Source: Blastococcus haudaquaticus
Lineage (GTDB): Bacteria; Actinomycetota; Actinomycetes; Mycobacteriales; Geodermatophilaceae
Assembly: GCF_900230285.1 (NCBI RefSeq)
Contig: NZ_OCNK01000001.1
Coordinates: 1,283,518 to 1,347,517, forward strand
Direction of reading: 5' to 3'
Length of the DNA stretch: 64,000 bases
Shown here: piece after piece, positions 1 through 8,804 of the stretch
How the letters are laid out: every line of letters starts with the position of its first letter
Position numbering within the stretch: position 1 is the stretch's first letter
Made by a program: the position numbers and the translations under genes
The notes under the pieces: generated by a model
The model's input: only the letters and a program-made list of their open reading frames with translations
Told to the model about the DNA's origin: nothing
Databases searched by the model: none

Positions 1-818
1 ACGTGGCCCAGCACGGTCGTGCGAACCTCCTTGCCGGTGCGCCGCTCCAGCTCGGCGCCGAGCTGCTGGGCGACCCCGGTGAAGCGGCGGTGGCCGTACT
101 CGTCCACGCCGCCGTCCCGCAGGTCCATGGTCCCGGGGCGGGGCGTCGCGCCCTCGGCCACGACGCCGATCACGTGGGAGTCGCCGCGCGCGAACCGCTC
201 GCTGACCAGCCGGCAGACGTCCTCGATGTCGAACGGCTCCTCGGGCACCAGCGTGAGGTGCGCGCCCGAGGCGAGGCCGGCGTGCAGCGCGATCCAGCCG
301 GCGTGCCGGCCCATGACCTCGACGAGCAGGACCCGCTGGTGGGACTCGGCTGTGGTGTGCAGCCGGTCGATCATCTCGGTGGCGATGCTGACCGCGGTGT
401 CGAAGCCGAAGGTCAGGTCGGTCTCGTCGATGTCGTTGTCGATGGTCTTGGGGATGCCGACGACGGGGACGCCGGCCTGCGAGAGCAGATGGGCGGCGGT
501 GAGCGTGCCCTCCCCGCCGATCGGGATGAGGACGTCGATGCCGTGCGTGGCCAGCACGTCCTTCATCTGGGGCAGCTCGTTGCTGATCCGCTCCGGGGCG
601 ACCCGGGCCGAGCCGAGCGTGGTCCCGCCGCGGGTCAGCAGCCCGTCGACGGCCGCGATGTCCAGCGGTGTCGTCCGGTCCTCGAGCAGGCCGCGCCAGC
701 CGTCGCGGAAGCCGACGACCTCGCTGCCGTAGTGGGCCGAGGCCGTGCGGACGACGGAGCGGATGACGGCGTTGAGGCCGGGGCAGTCGCCCCCGCCGGT
801 GAGGACACCGATGCGCAA
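1..818 (-). CDS. pfkA: 6-phosphofructokinase (ATP type), 3' end outside window
   Basis: Phosphorylates fructose 6-phosphate to the 1,6-bisphosphate in glycolysis. The reading frame opens with the phosphate-binding loop [12 protein letters not shown] and contains GGEGT at residues 101-105, the catalytic TIDND motif and EVMGRHAG. Residue 104 is Gly; in this family Gly here goes with ATP as donor, whereas Asp marks the PPi-dependent enzymes, so ATP use is predicted. I chose the TTG at 818-816 because the GGGAG ribosome site lies 6 nt before it; the GTG one codon earlier is the alternative. The gene runs off the left edge after about 272 codons of a usual 340. It is divergent from a GntR regulator, with palindromes between them. 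Confidence 0.95.
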   Translation of the reverse strand, partial: MRIGVLTGGGDCPGLNAVIRSVVRTASAHYGSEVVGFRDGWRGLLEDRTTPLDIAAVDGLLTRGGTTLGSARVAPERISNELPQMKDVLATHGIDVLIPIGGEGTLTAAHLLSQAGVPVVGIPKTIDNDIDETDLTFGFDTAVSIATEMIDRLHTTAESHQRVLLVEVMGRHAGWIALHAGLASGAHLTLVPEEPFDIEDVCRLVSERFARGDSHVIGVVAEGATPRPGTMDLRDGGVDEYGHRRFTGVAQQLGAELERRTGKEVRTTVLGH

Positions 819-915
819 CACGTTCTCCCTCGAGAGGCGAGATGCGACCATACGTCATGACGTCCTGATGTTTCGCCTCCCGCGCCGGAGCGTCCCGCTG
901 CATGGGAATCGATGT

Positions 916-946
916 GACGTCTGATACGACATGACGACCAGACGTC
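916..946. promoter_or_regulatory. Inverted repeat, candidate GntR operator
   Basis: GACGTCTG (916-923) and CAGACGTC (939-946) are exact reverse complements separated by 15 nt. They lie about 12 bp upstream of a TACCTT hexamer (958-963) that would be the -10 of the GntR gene at 971. A separate perfect 12-bp palindrome, ACGTCATGACGT, lies at 852-863, nearer the pfkA start. GntR/HutC proteins bind inverted repeats as dimers, so these are candidate sites for the neighbouring regulator. This is inferred from position and symmetry only. Confidence 0.5.
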
Positions 947-970
947 TTGAGATCCCGTACCTTTGCACGC

Positions 971-1711
971 GTGGTGAGCCCCGTGACCGGACCCAAGTAC
1001 CTGGCGGTCCGGGAGCACCTCCGCCGCCGGGTCGCCTCCCTGCCCGAGCTGACCCTCCTCCCGCCGGAGCCGGTGCTGTGCGCCGAGTACGGCGTCAGCC
1101 GGATCACCCTGCGCCGTGCGGTCGACGGCCTGGTCGCCGACGGGCACCTGGTGCGGGAGCAGGGTCGGGGCACCTACGTCACCCGCCCGGCCATCCGGCA
1201 CGAGTACCGCGAGAGCTTCGTGCACCGGATCGCCGGCTTCAGCTCGGTGATGAGCGAGCAGGGCGCACAGGTGGGCACGAAGGTGCTCACCCAGCGGGTC
1301 GTGCCCGTCCCCGCCTCCGTGGCGGTGGAGCTCGCGCTCGACGGGACGACCGACGTCGTGGAGCTCGAGCGGCTGCGCAGCGTCGACGGGGAGCCCAACC
1401 ACGTCGCGCACAGCTTTCTCCCCGCCGAGCTCTACCCCGGCGCCGTCGATGCCGACTTCAGCGAGGGCTCGCTGTACGACTACCTGCGGCGCGAGTACCA
1501 GGCGGACCTGGCCACCGCCCGGATCGTGGTCGACGTCGGCACGGCGGCCCCGGACGAGGCGGACCTGCTGCGGGTCGTCGCCGGCTCACCGCTGCTCGTC
1601 GTCCGGACGACGGTGCGCGACAGCGCCGGCCGCCCCCTCGTGCACAGCTACTCCCGGCTGCGGCCGGACGTGAGCCAGGTCGAGTTCGAGGTCTCGGTGG
1701 GCGGCCGCTGA
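971..1711 (+). CDS. GntR family regulator, HutC/UTRA type
   Basis: An N-terminal winged helix-turn-helix (about residues 8-70; GVSRITLRRAVDGLVADG is the recognition helix region) is followed by a UTRA effector-binding domain (about 90-240), the arrangement of the HutC subfamily. Such proteins usually repress sugar, amino-acid or phosphonate genes and release DNA on binding a small molecule; the ligand cannot be read here. I place the start at GTG 971 because TACCTT ends 7 nt before it, as in many leaderless genes of this window; in-frame TTG 947 and GTG 983 are alternatives. The stop overlaps the ATG of the next gene (TGATG), so the two are co-translated. Confidence 0.85.
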   Translation: MVSPVTGPKYLAVREHLRRRVASLPELTLLPPEPVLCAEYGVSRITLRRAVDGLVADGHLVREQGRGTYVTRPAIRHEYRESFVHRIAGFSSVMSEQGAQVGTKVLTQRVVPVPASVAVELALDGTTDVVELERLRSVDGEPNHVAHSFLPAELYPGAVDADFSEGSLYDYLRREYQADLATARIVVDVGTAAPDEADLLRVVAGSPLLVVRTTVRDSAGRPLVHSYSRLRPDVSQVEFEVSVGGR

Positions 1712-2181
1712 TGAGCACCACGGCCGCCGGCGTCCGTCTCGTCCCGCAGGCGCCGGCCGAGGTCTGGCGGGCGCTCGCCGTCCTGGAGCCCTACTGCTCG
1801 GTGTGCGACGTCTCCTACGTCCTGGGCGAGCCGACCGGCGCACCCGGCGTCGGGACGACGTTCGTCTGCGCTCCCGGACGGCTCGACGGCGCGCCCACCG
1901 CAGGCGCGCCGCAGGGCGAGATCGTGGAATGGGACGCGCCCCGGGTGGTGGCCACCCGGCTGCGACTCACCCCGGAGACCTGGACCACCCGGATCGAGCT
2001 GACCGGGACCGACGGCGGCGGTACGCGGGTGGCCATGACCATCACCCACGAGCCGACCGGCGGGGGCCGGGTGGTGCGCCGCCTGCAGCGCGGAGCCCTG
2101 CGGCGGCTGGTCCAGCGGACCGTGGACGCCGAGCTGGCCAAGGTGCCGGCCCACGTGGAGCGCGTCGCCGGTCCCGCGTGA
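1711..2181 (+). CDS. SRPBCC (START-like) family protein
   Basis: A 156-residue protein with the SRPBCC/polyketide-cyclase-like pattern: an opening strand ending in APAEVWRAL, a central strand set with GEIVEWDAPRVVATRL, and a long C-terminal helix (RRLQRGALRRLVQRTVDAELAK region). Proteins of this fold hold hydrophobic ligands in a deep pocket. The ligand and role are unknown. The start overlaps the stop of the GntR regulator by one base, so it is probably expressed with it and may sense or handle the regulator's ligand; that last point is speculation. Confidence 0.8.
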   Translation: MSTTAAGVRLVPQAPAEVWRALAVLEPYCSVCDVSYVLGEPTGAPGVGTTFVCAPGRLDGAPTAGAPQGEIVEWDAPRVVATRLRLTPETWTTRIELTGTDGGGTRVAMTITHEPTGGGRVVRRLQRGALRRLVQRTVDAELAKVPAHVERVAGPA

Positions 2182-2346
2182 CCGACCCCGCCGGAGAAAC
2201 CGCGGCCGGGAGACCTGCGCCTCACCCCGATGGGGGATTCCGCGCATCGATGATCGCTCCGGGGGTAGAGCCTCCTGTCGTGCACCGACGTGCGCAACCG
2301 GCACATGCCGGATGGGGGCCACGTCGGACGAACGAAGGAGAACGCT

Positions 2347-2619
2347 GTGCAGATCCTCGGCCTCATCGTGGTCGGCCTCATCATCGGCGCCCTCGCCCGG
2401 CTCATCAAGCCCGGCAAGCAGCGCCTGAGCATCCTCATGACGCTCGTGCTGGGTGTCGTCGGCGCCATCATCGGCGGCCTCATCGGTCACCTGTTCAACC
2501 GCGACACCAGCATCTGGGAGCTCAACATCGTCGGCTTCATCATCGCCGTCGTGGCTGCTGTCCTCCTGATCGGTGTCGCCGAGAGCGTCTCCGGTCGCTC
2601 GCGCGGCGCCGTCCGCTGA
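2347..2619 (+). CDS. GlsB/YeaQ/YmgE family small membrane protein
   Basis: A 90-residue integral membrane protein with three hydrophobic segments (about residues 2-18, 30-48 and 60-82) and the glycine-rich GVVGAIIGGLIG pattern of the transglycosylase-associated (GlsB/YeaQ/YmgE) family, which is linked to stress responses in bacteria. The start is GTG 2347, just after a strong GAAGGAGA ribosome site; an upstream in-frame ATG would add a non-hydrophobic tail and lacks such a site. The 165-nt leader before it contains the palindrome CCGGCA-CA-TGCCGG. It is monocistronic, followed by a convergent hydrolase. Confidence 0.88.
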   Translation: MQILGLIVVGLIIGALARLIKPGKQRLSILMTLVLGVVGAIIGGLIGHLFNRDTSIWELNIVGFIIAVVAAVLLIGVAESVSGRSRGAVR

Positions 2620-2658
2620 CCTGTTCCCGGGGGACGCGGCCGGGCACGAGGCACTGCC

Positions 2659-3297
2659 TCAGAGCTCGGTCGTGTCCCCCGGGGCCAGCCGGCTGAACGG
2701 CGTGGGGGTCCCCGGACCCCGCTCGCCCAGCAGCCCGGTCACCACTCCCAGTCCTGCCTCGTTGAGCAGGCCGTCGTGGACGGCGAACGCCTGGTCGGCG
2801 TGCACCGCCCGCACGTAGTCAATGAGATCGGCCGTGCGCGACCACGGCGCGTGCATCGGGACGAGCAACGTCGGCACCGGCTCGTCGGGCACGGTCAGCG
2901 CATCCCCGGGGTGGAAGACCTCACCGCCGACGAAGAACCCGATGTTGGCGATCCGCGGGATGTCCGGGTGCACCTCCGCGTGCAGCTCGCCGTGGACCTG
3001 CACGTCGAAACCGGCCACCGTGACCGCGTCGCCGTGGCCCACCACGTGCAGCCGGCCGCCCAGGCCCTCGAGCCGGGCCGCCACCGACGTGTTCGTCCAG
3101 ACCTCCAGCCGGGGATCGGCGTCCAGCGCCGCGCGCAGCCGCTCCGGCTCGAAGTGGTCGGCGTGCTCGTGGGTGATCAGCACCGCGTCGGCACCCTCGA
3201 ACGCCGTCGGCTCGGTGAACGCGCCCGGGTCGATCACGAGGCTGCGGTCGCCGTCGGCCAGGACGACGCACGCGTGGCCGTGCTTGGTCAGCTCCAT
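2659..3297 (-). CDS. Metallo-beta-lactamase fold hydrolase (UlaG-like)
   Basis: A 212-residue protein beginning MELTKHGHACVVL, with the metal-binding HxHxDH motif as THEHADHF (about residues 47-54), a later HPGD and a C-terminal VHDGLLNEAG. This matches the short L-ascorbate-6-phosphate lactonase (UlaG)-like branch of the metallo-beta-lactamase fold, which hydrolyses phosphorylated or lactone substrates; the actual substrate is unknown. On its own strand CAGGAT ends exactly 6 nt before the ATG, suggesting a leaderless transcript. It converges on the GlsB-like gene. Confidence 0.85.
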   Translation of the reverse strand: MELTKHGHACVVLADGDRSLVIDPGAFTEPTAFEGADAVLITHEHADHFEPERLRAALDADPRLEVWTNTSVAARLEGLGGRLHVVGHGDAVTVAGFDVQVHGELHAEVHPDIPRIANIGFFVGGEVFHPGDALTVPDEPVPTLLVPMHAPWSRTADLIDYVRAVHADQAFAVHDGLLNEAGLGVVTGLLGERGPGTPTPFSRLAPGDTTEL

Positions 3298-3412
3298 GCC
3301 CGCATCCTGCCCCGGCCGCCCGGGCTGCGCAGACCGCTCCCCCTCCCTCGTCGGGGGGAGAGGCGGGCCCGTACGCGTAACCCTCGGGCGGACGTCTGCC
3401 GACGTTCCTCGC

Positions 3413-3634
3413 ATGATGCTGCAGACGACCGTGTTCGCCGCCGCACGCAGTCGCGCGCACGGACCCACCGTGGCGCTGTGGCACGCCGTCGAGCTCCACC
3501 GCCCGCCGGCCGAGGTGGACGGTGCCTGCGAGCTCACCCTCTGCGGCTCGCTGGCGCGGGTGTCGACCGACGAGTCGTGGCCCGTGGCCGCGACCGACGT
3601 CTGCCCGGCGTGCGCCCTGCTCTCCACCTGCTGA
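3413..3634 (+). CDS. Small cysteine-rich hypothetical protein
   Basis: A 73-residue protein with a Cys-x5-Cys pair (CELTLC) and a C-terminal CPAC followed by a last Cys, an arrangement that could bind zinc or iron-sulfur or form disulfides. No signal peptide or membrane segment is evident. Two adjacent ATG codons (3413 and 3416) could start it. I do not recognise a named family. It is read divergently from the metallo-hydrolase across about 115 bp that would hold both promoters. The spacing of the Cys residues and its position support it being real, but no homology could be tested. Confidence 0.5.
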   Translation: MMLQTTVFAAARSRAHGPTVALWHAVELHRPPAEVDGACELTLCGSLARVSTDESWPVAATDVCPACALLSTC

Positions 3635-3700
3635 GAGCCCACTGACGCCCTGTCGCCGGGTGGGGGAGCTCGCCCCGACGGCAGGTGCACACGTCGCGGG

Positions 3701-4258
3701 TCAGCCCGCGTGCACGTCCCGCTGGTCGAGCTGGGCCGCCAGGTCGTCCAGGACCGCGCGGCGCCGCTCCGCGAAGAAGCGGCACGCGGCCGCGCCGGCC
3801 GTCAGCCCGAAGCCGAGGCCCAGGGCGGCGGCCAGCCCGCCCCCGGTCACGAAGAACGCCGCTCCGGCGCAGACGAGCGCGCCGCTCCCCAGGATCACCG
3901 GGAAGAGCCACCGCCAGACCCACAGCGCGGAACGGTGGTGGTCGAGAGCGTCGCGCCAGACGTCCGGCCCGACCAGGTGCCGTGGGAGCGTGCCGCGGTG
4001 GATCGCACCCGCGAGCGGGCGCTGGACCGCCCGTAGCCGCCTCGGGGGGATCACAGCGGCGATCGCCAGGGCCGTGAGCCCTCCGGTCGCGGAGCGAGCA
4101 GCGGTCTCGGCCCAGCTCCAGTCGTCGTCCCCGAGCAGCGCGTGCGCGACCCAGCCGACCAGCCACACCCAGGCGGCGCCGATCGCGAAGACCACCGCCA
4201 GGCGGCGGCGCTCCGGCAGGCGGGACGGCCTCGTCACGCCGAGGATCCTGGCCTCCAC
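3701..4258 (-). CDS. Four-helix integral membrane protein, function unknown
   Basis: A 185-residue protein with four predicted membrane segments in two pairs (about residues 20-42, 55-70, 115-138 and 140-158), separated by a basic central loop (PRRLRAVQRPLAG, then VWRDALDHHRSALWVWRW), and with a charged cytoplasmic C-terminus. No catalytic motif is visible. It is on the same strand as the enoyl-CoA hydratase, 42 nt downstream of it, so the two may share a transcript. I do not recognise the family. Confidence 0.7.
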   Translation of the reverse strand: MEARILGVTRPSRLPERRRLAVVFAIGAAWVWLVGWVAHALLGDDDWSWAETAARSATGGLTALAIAAVIPPRRLRAVQRPLAGAIHRGTLPRHLVGPDVWRDALDHHRSALWVWRWLFPVILGSGALVCAGAAFFVTGGGLAAALGLGFGLTAGAAACRFFAERRRAVLDDLAAQLDQRDVHAG

Positions 4259-4300
4259 CCGCGACCGGCCGCCAGGGCCGTCCCCTGACGGGTGACTCCC

Positions 4301-5077
4301 TCAGCGGCCGGTGAACCTCGGCGCGCGCTTCTCCAGGAAGGCCTCGACGGCCTCGAGGTGGTCGGCGGTCCGGCCGAGCTCGTTCTGCAGCCGCGCCTCC
4401 GACGCCAGCGTGGCCTCCAGCGAGTCGGTGGCCGCCGTGGCCAGCACCGTCTTCACCGCCCGGTAGGCCGCCGTCGGACCGTTCGCCAGCCGGGCGGCGA
4501 GCGCCTGTGCCTCCGGCAGCACCTGCTCCGCCGGCACGACCCGGTGCACCAGGCCCCACTGCTCGGCGGTCTCCGCGGAGAAGGGGTCCGGCAGCAGCAG
4601 CAGCTGGGCCGCCCGGGAGCCGCCGACGCAGTGCACGAGGCGCGACGCGAGCGCCGAGTCGCTCGACAGCCCCACGCCGGTGAACGCCGTCGTGAACTTC
4701 GACCCGGCCGCGGCCACCCGCAGGTCGCCGGACAGCGCGATGCCGAGCCCGGCCCCGGCGCACGCGCCGTTGATCCCGACGACGACCGGGACGCGCATTG
4801 CCGAGAGGGCCAGGATCAGCGGGTTGTACTCCTCCTCCACGACCGAGAGGGAGGTCGCGGCGTTCCCGCGAAGCGACTCGACGTGCTCGGCGAGGTCCTG
4901 CCCCACGCAGAAGGCGCGACCGGAGCCGGTCAGCAGCAGCGCGCGCACCGACTCGTCCGCAGCCACCTCCCGCACCGCGGCCAGCAGCTCCCGGCGCAGC
5001 GCGTGGTCCAGTCCCGGACGCAGCAACGTCAGCGTGGCCACGCCGCCGTCGTCGGCCCTGCTCACCGTGTCGGACAT
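4301..5077 (-). CDS. Enoyl-CoA hydratase/isomerase, PaaG-like
   Basis: A 258-residue crotonase-fold protein. The oxyanion-hole segment GRAFCVGQDLAEH and the second, INGACAGAGLGIALSGDLR, are both present, as is the C-terminal FLEKRAPRFTGR. The CVGQDL form and the GLSSDSALA segment resemble 2-(1,2-epoxyphenyl)acetyl-CoA isomerase (PaaG) and related enzymes more than fatty-acid hydratases. No other phenylacetate genes are in the window, so a general CoA-ester isomerase or hydratase role is as likely. It is divergent from efeU; the shared 172-nt gap contains the iron box. Confidence 0.85.
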   Translation of the reverse strand: MSDTVSRADDGGVATLTLLRPGLDHALRRELLAAVREVAADESVRALLLTGSGRAFCVGQDLAEHVESLRGNAATSLSVVEEEYNPLILALSAMRVPVVVGINGACAGAGLGIALSGDLRVAAAGSKFTTAFTGVGLSSDSALASRLVHCVGGSRAAQLLLLPDPFSAETAEQWGLVHRVVPAEQVLPEAQALAARLANGPTAAYRAVKTVLATAATDSLEATLASEARLQNELGRTADHLEAVEAFLEKRAPRFTGR

Positions 5078-5187
5078 CGACAGCCTCTCCTCCGCTCGGT
5101 CGTCCGGGCGCCGTCACCCTGCCACGACCCCGTCGCGGTCGGCAGGTGTGGTGTGGGCCACCTGCTGGTGCACCGCCGGATCGCGAC

Positions 5188-5206
5188 TATGGTGAGGCTT
5201 GCCTAC
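5188..5206 (+). promoter_or_regulatory. Probable IdeR/DtxR iron box before efeUOB
   Basis: TATGGTGAGGCTTGCCTAC matches 13 of 19 positions of the consensus iron box TTAGGTTAGGCTAACCTAA, keeping the core AGGC-NN-GCCT symmetry. It lies 43 bp before the efeU start. IdeR/DtxR with Fe(II) binds such boxes and shuts off iron-uptake genes, which is exactly what would be expected for an EfeUOB operon. The match was made by eye. Confidence 0.7.
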
Positions 5207-5249
5207 GTCGTCCGGCGGGGGTCCACCGTCGTCGCGATCGGTTCCAGCC

Positions 5250-6140
5250 ATGGGTCAGGCCTTCCTCGCCAGCTACCTGATCGGCCTCCGCGAGGGTCTC
5301 GAGGCGACGCTCGTCGTCAGCATCCTGGTGGCCTACCTGGTGAAGTCCGGTCGCCGTCGTCAGCTCCTGCCGCTGTGGGGCGGTGTGGCCGCCGCCGTCG
5401 GCCTCTCCGTGCTGTTCGGGGCACTGCTGACCTACACCGAGACCTCGCTGCTGGCCGACTACCGCTCGCGCGAGCTCTTCGAGGCGATCGCCTCGGTCCT
5501 CGCCGTCGTCCTCGTGACCTGGATGATCTTCTGGATGCGCCGCACGGCCCGCCGGCTCAAGGGGGATCTGACCGGGAAGCTCGAGGCCGCGATCGGGGTC
5601 GGGGTGCTGGCCGTGGCGGGCATCGCCTTCGTGTCGGTGATCCGCGAGGGGCTGGAGACCGCGCTCCTCTTCTACGCCGCCGCACAGGGCGCCACCTCGA
5701 CGTCCACCCCGCTGGTCGCGATCTCCCTCGGCATCCTGACGTCGATCCTCATCGGCTTCGGGCTCTACGCCGGGGCCATCCGCGTGAACCTGCAGAAGTT
5801 CTTCACGGTCAGCGGCGTGCTGCTGGTCTTCGTCGCCGCCGGGATCCTGAAGTACGGCGTGCACGACTTCCAGGAGGCCGGGGTCCTGCCCGGCCTGGAC
5901 GTGATCGCCTTCGACATCTCCGGCGTCCTCGACCCCAACAGCTGGTACGGCGCGGCCATCGCCGGGATGTTCAACATCACCGCGGCCCCCACCGTGCTCG
6001 AGATGGTCGCGTACTTCGCCTACCTCGTCCCGGTGCTCTGCGCCTTCCTCTGGCCGTCCCGGCCAGCCCCTGCTTCCCGGACCGGTGCGGCTCCGGGTTC
6101 CTCCACGACGTCGGAGAACTCTCAGCATGTTCCTGCGTGA
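5250..6140 (+). CDS. efeU: EfeU, FTR1-family iron permease
   Basis: A 296-residue inner-membrane permease with about seven membrane segments. The two iron-passage motifs of the FTR1/EfeU family are intact: GLREGLEATL (about residues 9-18) and VIREGLETAL (about 129-138). It moves iron across the membrane with EfeO and EfeB. I chose ATG 5250 because the protein then begins MGQAFLASYLIGLREGLE, as in the family; longer in-frame starts lie inside the iron-box region. First gene of efeUOB; its 3' end overlaps efeO by 14 nt. Confidence 0.95.
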   Translation: MGQAFLASYLIGLREGLEATLVVSILVAYLVKSGRRRQLLPLWGGVAAAVGLSVLFGALLTYTETSLLADYRSRELFEAIASVLAVVLVTWMIFWMRRTARRLKGDLTGKLEAAIGVGVLAVAGIAFVSVIREGLETALLFYAAAQGATSTSTPLVAISLGILTSILIGFGLYAGAIRVNLQKFFTVSGVLLVFVAAGILKYGVHDFQEAGVLPGLDVIAFDISGVLDPNSWYGAAIAGMFNITAAPTVLEMVAYFAYLVPVLCAFLWPSRPAPASRTGAAPGSSTTSENSQHVPA

Positions 6141-7272
6141 CCGCCGGCTCGCCCTCCTCCCCGCCCTCGCGCTCGCCGTCCTGACGGCCGCCTGCGGCGG
6201 ATCCGACGACGGCGGGAACGGCGGCAGCACCGCCGCCGCCGACACCATCCCCGTCGCCGCGACCGACGACTTCTGCGAGGTGGAGGCCTCCGAGCTCGAG
6301 GCCGGCACGCACGAGTTCGAGGTGACCAACGGCGGCAGCAAGATCACCGAGTTCTACGTCTACGCCGAGGGCGACCGCGTCATGGCCGAGGTCGAGAACA
6401 TCGCCCCGGGCCTGAGCCGTCCCCTGCTCGTCGAGCTGCCGGCCGGCGAGTACGAGACCGCCTGCAAGCCCGGGATGATCGGCGACGGCATCCGCAACCC
6501 GCTGACCGTCACCGGCGAGTCCGCCCAGCTGTCGGAGGACGAGTCGCTCGCCCAGGCCGCCGAGGACTACCAGCGGTACGTGCAGAGCCAGACCGCGGCG
6601 CTCACCGAGCAGACGACGGCCTTCGTCGAGGCCGTCAAGGCCGGCGACATCGAGGGCGCGAAGGCGCTGTTCCCGGTGGCCCGCACCTACTGGGAGCGGA
6701 TCGAGCCGGTGGCCGAGATCTTCGGTGACCTCGACCCGCGGATCGACGGCCGCGAGGGCGACCAGGCCGAGGGCGAGGACTTCACCGGCTACCACCGCAT
6801 CGAGAAGGCGCTGTGGGAGACCGGCGACGTCTCCGACATGGGTCCCTACGCCGACCAGCTGCAGGCCGACGTCGCGGAGATCGTGGCCCTCGCGAACGAG
6901 ACGACGCTCGACCCGCTCCAGCTGGCCAACGGCGCGAAGGCCCTCCTCGACGAGGTGGCCACCGGGAAGATCACCGGCGAGGAGGACCGCTACTCCCACA
7001 CCGACCTCTGGGACTTCGCGGCCAACCTCGAGGGCTCGCAGGCCGCCGTCCAGGCGCTGCGGCCCTACCTCGAGGAGGCCGACCCCGAGCTGGTGACGGA
7101 GATCGACGAGCGGTTCGCCGAGACCGAGGCCGAGCTGGGGCAGTACCGCGCCGGCGACGGCTGGATGCTGCACGACCAGCTCTCCGAGGAGCAGCTCAAG
7201 GGCCTCAGCGACAGCATCACGGCGCTGACCGAGTCGGTCAGCCAGGTCGCGGCGGTCGTCGCAGACCGATGA
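6127..7272 (+). CDS. efeO: EfeO, periplasmic-side iron-binding lipoprotein
   Basis: A 381-residue secreted protein. A signal peptide ends in the lipobox LTAAC (Cys about residue 22), so it is likely lipid-anchored. The N-terminal cupredoxin-like domain (about 35-135) is followed by the M75/imelysin-type domain (about 145-375), which contains the HxxE motif as YHRIEKAL near residue 223. In EfeUOB systems EfeO binds iron and delivers it to EfeU. The start overlaps the end of efeU and the stop is 4 nt before efeB, indicating one operon. Confidence 0.94.
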   Translation: MFLRDRRLALLPALALAVLTAACGGSDDGGNGGSTAAADTIPVAATDDFCEVEASELEAGTHEFEVTNGGSKITEFYVYAEGDRVMAEVENIAPGLSRPLLVELPAGEYETACKPGMIGDGIRNPLTVTGESAQLSEDESLAQAAEDYQRYVQSQTAALTEQTTAFVEAVKAGDIEGAKALFPVARTYWERIEPVAEIFGDLDPRIDGREGDQAEGEDFTGYHRIEKALWETGDVSDMGPYADQLQADVAEIVALANETTLDPLQLANGAKALLDEVATGKITGEEDRYSHTDLWDFAANLEGSQAAVQALRPYLEEADPELVTEIDERFAETEAELGQYRAGDGWMLHDQLSEEQLKGLSDSITALTESVSQVAAVVADR

Positions 7273-7276
7273 CGTC

Positions 7277-8581
7277 ATGACCGAGCAGCAGGGTCCGGAG
7301 CCGCAGCCGGCGGGGGTCTCCCGTCGGCGGCTCTTCGGCTGGGTCGGCGCCGGCACCGCCGGCGTCCTGGCCGCCGGCGCGACCGGCGGCATGATCGGTC
7401 GGACGACGGCGGTGGAGACCGCGTCCTCGTCCGGACCGGGGCCCGATGACGCCGTCGAGTTCACCGGTGCGCACCAGGCCGGGATCGTCACCCCGGCCCA
7501 GGACCGGCTGCACTTCGTCGCCTTCGACGTCACCACCGACGACCGTGACGAGCTCGTGGAGGTGCTGAAGAACTGGACCGCCGCGGCGCGCCGCATGACG
7601 GCGGGCAGGGACGCCGGCCCAGTGGGAGCCGTGGAGGGCGAGCGGTTCGCCCCGCCGGACGACACCGGCGAGGCGATCGGCCTGCCGCCCTCGGGCCTCA
7701 CCCTGACCATCGGGTTCGGCCCGACCCTGTTCCGGACGGCCGAGGGGGTCGACCGGTTCGGTCTCGATGCTCGGCGTCCCGCCCCGCTCACCGATCTCCC
7801 CGCCTTCGCGGGCGACCAGCTGGACCCGGCCATCAGCGGCGGCGACATCTGCATCCAGGCCTGTGCGAACGACCCGCAGGTCGCGGTGCACGCAGTCCGG
7901 AACCTGGTGCGGCTCGGTGCCGGCGTGGTGAGCGTGCGCTGGTCGCAGCTCGGCTTCGGCCGGACCTCCTCCACCAGCACGGGGCAGGACACCCCGCGGA
8001 ACCTCTTCGGCTTCAAGGACGGCACGAACAACCTCAAGGCCGAGAACGAGACGGCCCTGGACCGCTTCGTGTGGGTGACCGACGACGACAGCGGCGCCGA
8101 CTGGCTCTCGGGGGGCTCGTACCTGGTCACCCGGCGGATCCGCATGCTCATCGAGCCGTGGGACACCTCGACCCTCGACGAGCAGCACCGCACCATCGGC
8201 CGGACCAAGGGCACCGGTGCACCGCTGGGTCAGCGGGAGGAGTTCGACCCGGTCGACTTCCGGAAGCAGGTCGACGGGGAGTTCGCGATCCCCGAGACGT
8301 CGCACGTCTTCCTCGCCAACCCCACCAACTCGGGCACCGCGATCCTGCGCCGCGGCTACAGCTTCGTGGACGGCTCCGACGGCCTCGGCCGGTTGGACGC
8401 CGGGCTCTTCTTCATCGCCTACCAGCGGGACCCGGAGACCGGCTTCGTCCAGGTCCAGCGGAACCTGCGGCTGGACGCGATGAACGAGTACATCCGGCAC
8501 ACGTCGTCGGCGGTCTTCGCCTGCCCCCCGGGGATCCGGGACGACGCCGACTGGTGGGGCCGGGCACTGTTCGACGGCTGA
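7277..8581 (+). CDS. efeB: EfeB, Tat-exported DyP-type peroxidase
   Basis: A 434-residue heme peroxidase of the dye-decolorising family. The N-terminus carries a twin-arginine signal (SRRRLFGW then a hydrophobic stretch), meaning folded export with heme. The family's GxxDG motif is present as GFKDGTNN (about residues 244-251). EfeB is proposed to oxidise Fe(II) or extract iron from heme for EfeO and EfeU. It starts 4 nt after efeO, completing the efeUOB operon. Confidence 0.94.
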   Translation: MTEQQGPEPQPAGVSRRRLFGWVGAGTAGVLAAGATGGMIGRTTAVETASSSGPGPDDAVEFTGAHQAGIVTPAQDRLHFVAFDVTTDDRDELVEVLKNWTAAARRMTAGRDAGPVGAVEGERFAPPDDTGEAIGLPPSGLTLTIGFGPTLFRTAEGVDRFGLDARRPAPLTDLPAFAGDQLDPAISGGDICIQACANDPQVAVHAVRNLVRLGAGVVSVRWSQLGFGRTSSTSTGQDTPRNLFGFKDGTNNLKAENETALDRFVWVTDDDSGADWLSGGSYLVTRRIRMLIEPWDTSTLDEQHRTIGRTKGTGAPLGQREEFDPVDFRKQVDGEFAIPETSHVFLANPTNSGTAILRRGYSFVDGSDGLGRLDAGLFFIAYQRDPETGFVQVQRNLRLDAMNEYIRHTSSAVFACPPGIRDDADWWGRALFDG

Positions 8582-8804
8582 GCCCGTCCTGAGCCGCGCG
8601 CAGCCGTCGCCGGACCGGTACGCACCGGAGTCGGCGCGCCGGGGCGCTCGCAAAGTCCCAGGTCGCGGCGTCACCCCGGTCGCGCATGTGACCGATCATG
8701 TGTAGCCCCGCCCCCGACTGGACAGAGGGGAACGGGGAGAATCACTCCCGGCGGCGACGTGGCGGCCTTCAGCAGCAGGGCCGGACAGGCAAGGGAGCAC
8801 TACC

